Assembly (NCBI GenBank): GCA_938016505.1
Contig: CALLWN010000005.1
Span: 1-5,584, forward strand
DNA length: 5,584 nt
From: an uncultured Sphingomonadaceae bacterium
GTDB taxonomy: Bacteria; Pseudomonadota; Alphaproteobacteria; Sphingomonadales; Sphingomonadaceae
Reading direction: 5' to 3'
This document shows, piece after piece, positions 4,696-5,584 of the stretch. Each line of letters begins with the position of its first letter. Position 1 is the stretch's first letter. The notes below the pieces were generated by a model. It did not search any database and was not told the DNA's origin. It saw only the letters and a list, made by a program, of their open reading frames with translations. The position numbers were made by a program, and so were the translations under genes.

Positions 4696-5448
4696 ATGAC
4701 AGGCATTGCCGCTCAGGCTGACGCTGGCACCCGATCGACGGCGCGGCCGCGGGTCGCGGCGAAGCGCTCCCCCGGGGCGCAATCGCGCGACCGCTGGCTG
4801 CTGATGCGGCTTCTCGGCGCGGTGGAGAGCGTGCCCCGGCTCGCCGACCGGCTGCTGGCGGAGCGGGGTTCGCTGGGGGCGGTGCTCACGCTCTCGGAGG
4901 AGCGGCTGCGCCAGCTCGGGGCCGATGCCAACGGGATCGCCATTCTCGGGCTGGTCCGCGAGGCGATCGGCGCGGTGCTTTCGCCGGAAGGGCAGGGCCG
5001 GCCGCGGATCGCCGCCCCGGAGGCCGTGGTCGGCTGGCTCTACGCCGAAATGGCCTGGCTTCCGGTCGAGGAAGTGCGGGCGCTGTTTCTCGATTCGGGC
5101 CAGCATCTGATCCGCGCCGAGACGCTGTGCGCAGGGTCGGTCAGGGCAGCGACGGTCTACCCCCGCGAGGTTGCGCGGCGCGCGCTCGAGCTTGCCGCCA
5201 GTGCGGTCATCCTCGTCCACAACCACCCTTCGGGCGACCCGACGCCCTCGGCCGGGGATGTGGCGATGAGCCGGCGGGTGGCGGCGGCACTCGGGACGAT
5301 CGAGGTCGCGCTGCTCGACCATGTGGTGATCGGCCGGGACGGCTGGGCGAGCGCCATGCCCCGGCAGCCCGGACAGGGCGACCCCGGCCTATCAATGATT
5401 GATATGTCAACCGCGCGGGCTTGCGCGACTGTGCAGGAGCCGGCTTGA
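4696..5448 (+). CDS. radC: RadC/JAB (MPN+) family protein
   Basis: The predicted protein has 250 residues, slightly longer than the usual RadC (about 225). Residues 31-96 are the N-terminal helical part of RadC proteins (RLADRLLAERGSLGAVLTLSEERLRQLG). Residues 105-218 are the JAB/MPN+ domain: VEEVRALFLD (124-133), G148, the REVARRALELAASAVILVHNHPSG stretch in two parts (REVARRAL at 157-164, VHNHPSG at 174-180), then PTPSAGD. The metal ligands H175, H177 and D188, with S185, are present, and E125 or E126 is the likely catalytic Glu, so the metal site looks intact. The family was once named for DNA repair, but that role was not upheld and its substrate is unknown; relatives occur on chromosomes and mobile elements. 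The ATG at 4696 has GGAG 7 bases upstream. The first 30 residues (basic, Ala/Arg-rich) and the last 28 extend beyond the conserved parts. It ends the readable + strand cassette. Confidence 0.9.
   Translation: MTGIAAQADAGTRSTARPRVAAKRSPGAQSRDRWLLMRLLGAVESVPRLADRLLAERGSLGAVLTLSEERLRQLGADANGIAILGLVREAIGAVLSPEGQGRPRIAAPEAVVGWLYAEMAWLPVEEVRALFLDSGQHLIRAETLCAGSVRAATVYPREVARRALELAASAVILVHNHPSGDPTPSAGDVAMSRRVAAALGTIEVALLDHVVIGRDGWASAMPRQPGQGDPGLSMIDMSTARACATVQEPA
5390..5404. repeat. AT-rich palindrome in the 3' end of radC
   Basis: TATCAA (5390-5395) and TTGATA (5399-5404) are perfect inverted arms around TGA. This is the most AT-rich patch in the right part of the window and lies in the part of radC coding for the non-conserved tail, about 45 bases before the possible next gene. 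It resembles a regulator half-site pair, but I cannot match it to a known operator: the FNR consensus has its half-sites in the opposite order. Confidence 0.3.
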
Positions 5449-5584
5449 TGGTCGGGCTCCCGGGGGATCCCGAACAGCCCTGGGAGATCTGGCACCGCCG
5501 GCCGTCCCCGGCATCCGGATGGTGGCGGTGGCGCCGAAACCCATCGACCCTGCGGGCGCCACCGCCACCTCACAGTCTGCCCTC
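5448..5584 (+). CDS. Possible coupled reading frame, cut by the window end
   Basis: The radC stop and an ATG overlap as TGATG (5446-5450), and AGGAG (5435-5439) lies 8 bases before that ATG, a good ribosome binding site. The frame is open for 45 codons to the end of the window and begins MVGLPGDPEQPWEIWHRR. It then becomes rich in Trp, Arg and Pro (GWWRWRRNPSTLRAPPPP), which is unusual and partly dictated by the strong inverted repeat at 5521-5569. No domain is recognisable. The start signals favour a gene; the odd composition and the terminator-like hairpin argue against a long one. Confidence 0.35.
   Translation, partial: MVGLPGDPEQPWEIWHRRPSPASGWWRWRRNPSTLRAPPPPHSLP
5521..5569. terminator. 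Perfect 15-bp inverted repeat (terminator-like hairpin)
   Basis: GGTGGCGGTGGCGCC (5521-5535) is the exact reverse complement of 5555-5569, with a 19-base loop. The stem is very stable and lies about 70 bases after the radC stop, the expected place for an operon terminator. No T-run follows on the + strand (TCACAGTCT) or, read the other way, on the - strand, so it is not a classical intrinsic terminator. It could instead stabilise the 3' end, act in both directions, or belong to a dispersed repeat family. It lies within the possible coupled frame that starts at 5448. Confidence 0.5.

Noticed and set aside
5390..5410. FNR-type binding site
   Set aside because: The FNR consensus is TTGAT-N4-ATCAA; here the arms are in the opposite order (ATCAA then TTGAT), so it does not fit.
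1..5584. CRISPR array, tRNA, rRNA, insertion sequence or toxin-antitoxin pair
   Set aside because: No regularly spaced repeats, no cloverleaf with a CCA end, no rRNA motifs, no transposase and no recognisable toxin or antitoxin family were seen on either strand.

Overview
The window is about 70% G+C, densely coding, and looks like a chromosomal segment of an alphaproteobacterium, most likely of the order Sphingomonadales. The reasons are a surface protein with a PEPxxWA-type C-terminal sorting signal, a LuxR-type helix-turn-helix protein with a C-terminal membrane anchor of a style I associate with sphingomonads, and the codon and base composition. The species cannot be read from the window, and no tRNA, rRNA, insertion sequence or CRISPR array is visible.

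Left part (1-2846). The window opens inside the last repeat of a TPR protein on the + strand, which ends at 267. Convergent to it, on the - strand, come two co-directional genes. The first transcribed (2846 to 1389) encodes a probable one-component regulator: N-terminal helix-turn-helix, Pro-rich linker, one membrane span, then a TPR domain expected outside the cytoplasm. It is followed after 65 bases by a secreted PEP-CTERM protein (1323 to 175) whose frame runs 44 residues past the usual Arg-rich end and overlaps the convergent TPR gene.

Right part (2957-5584). Divergent from the regulator, across about 110 bases, is a + strand run of genes: a LuxR-type HTH protein with a C-terminal membrane anchor (2957-3664), a small helical protein of 117 residues (3759-4112), a five-span membrane protein of 141 residues (4194-4619), and a RadC/JAB-family protein (4696-5448). 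A possible further coupled reading frame starts on the last base of the radC stop and runs off the window. The gaps are similar (94, 81 and 76 bases) and two of them hold very short reading frames with good Shine-Dalgarno sequences. The spacing suggests one operon, but no transcript evidence is available.

The most notable point is that two unrelated DNA-binding proteins, each with its own membrane anchor, are transcribed back to back from one short region. One leads to a surface protein, the other to small proteins of unknown function and a RadC-like protein. I cannot assign a complete function to the + strand cassette. No classical defence system, toxin-antitoxin pair or phage module is recognisable here.
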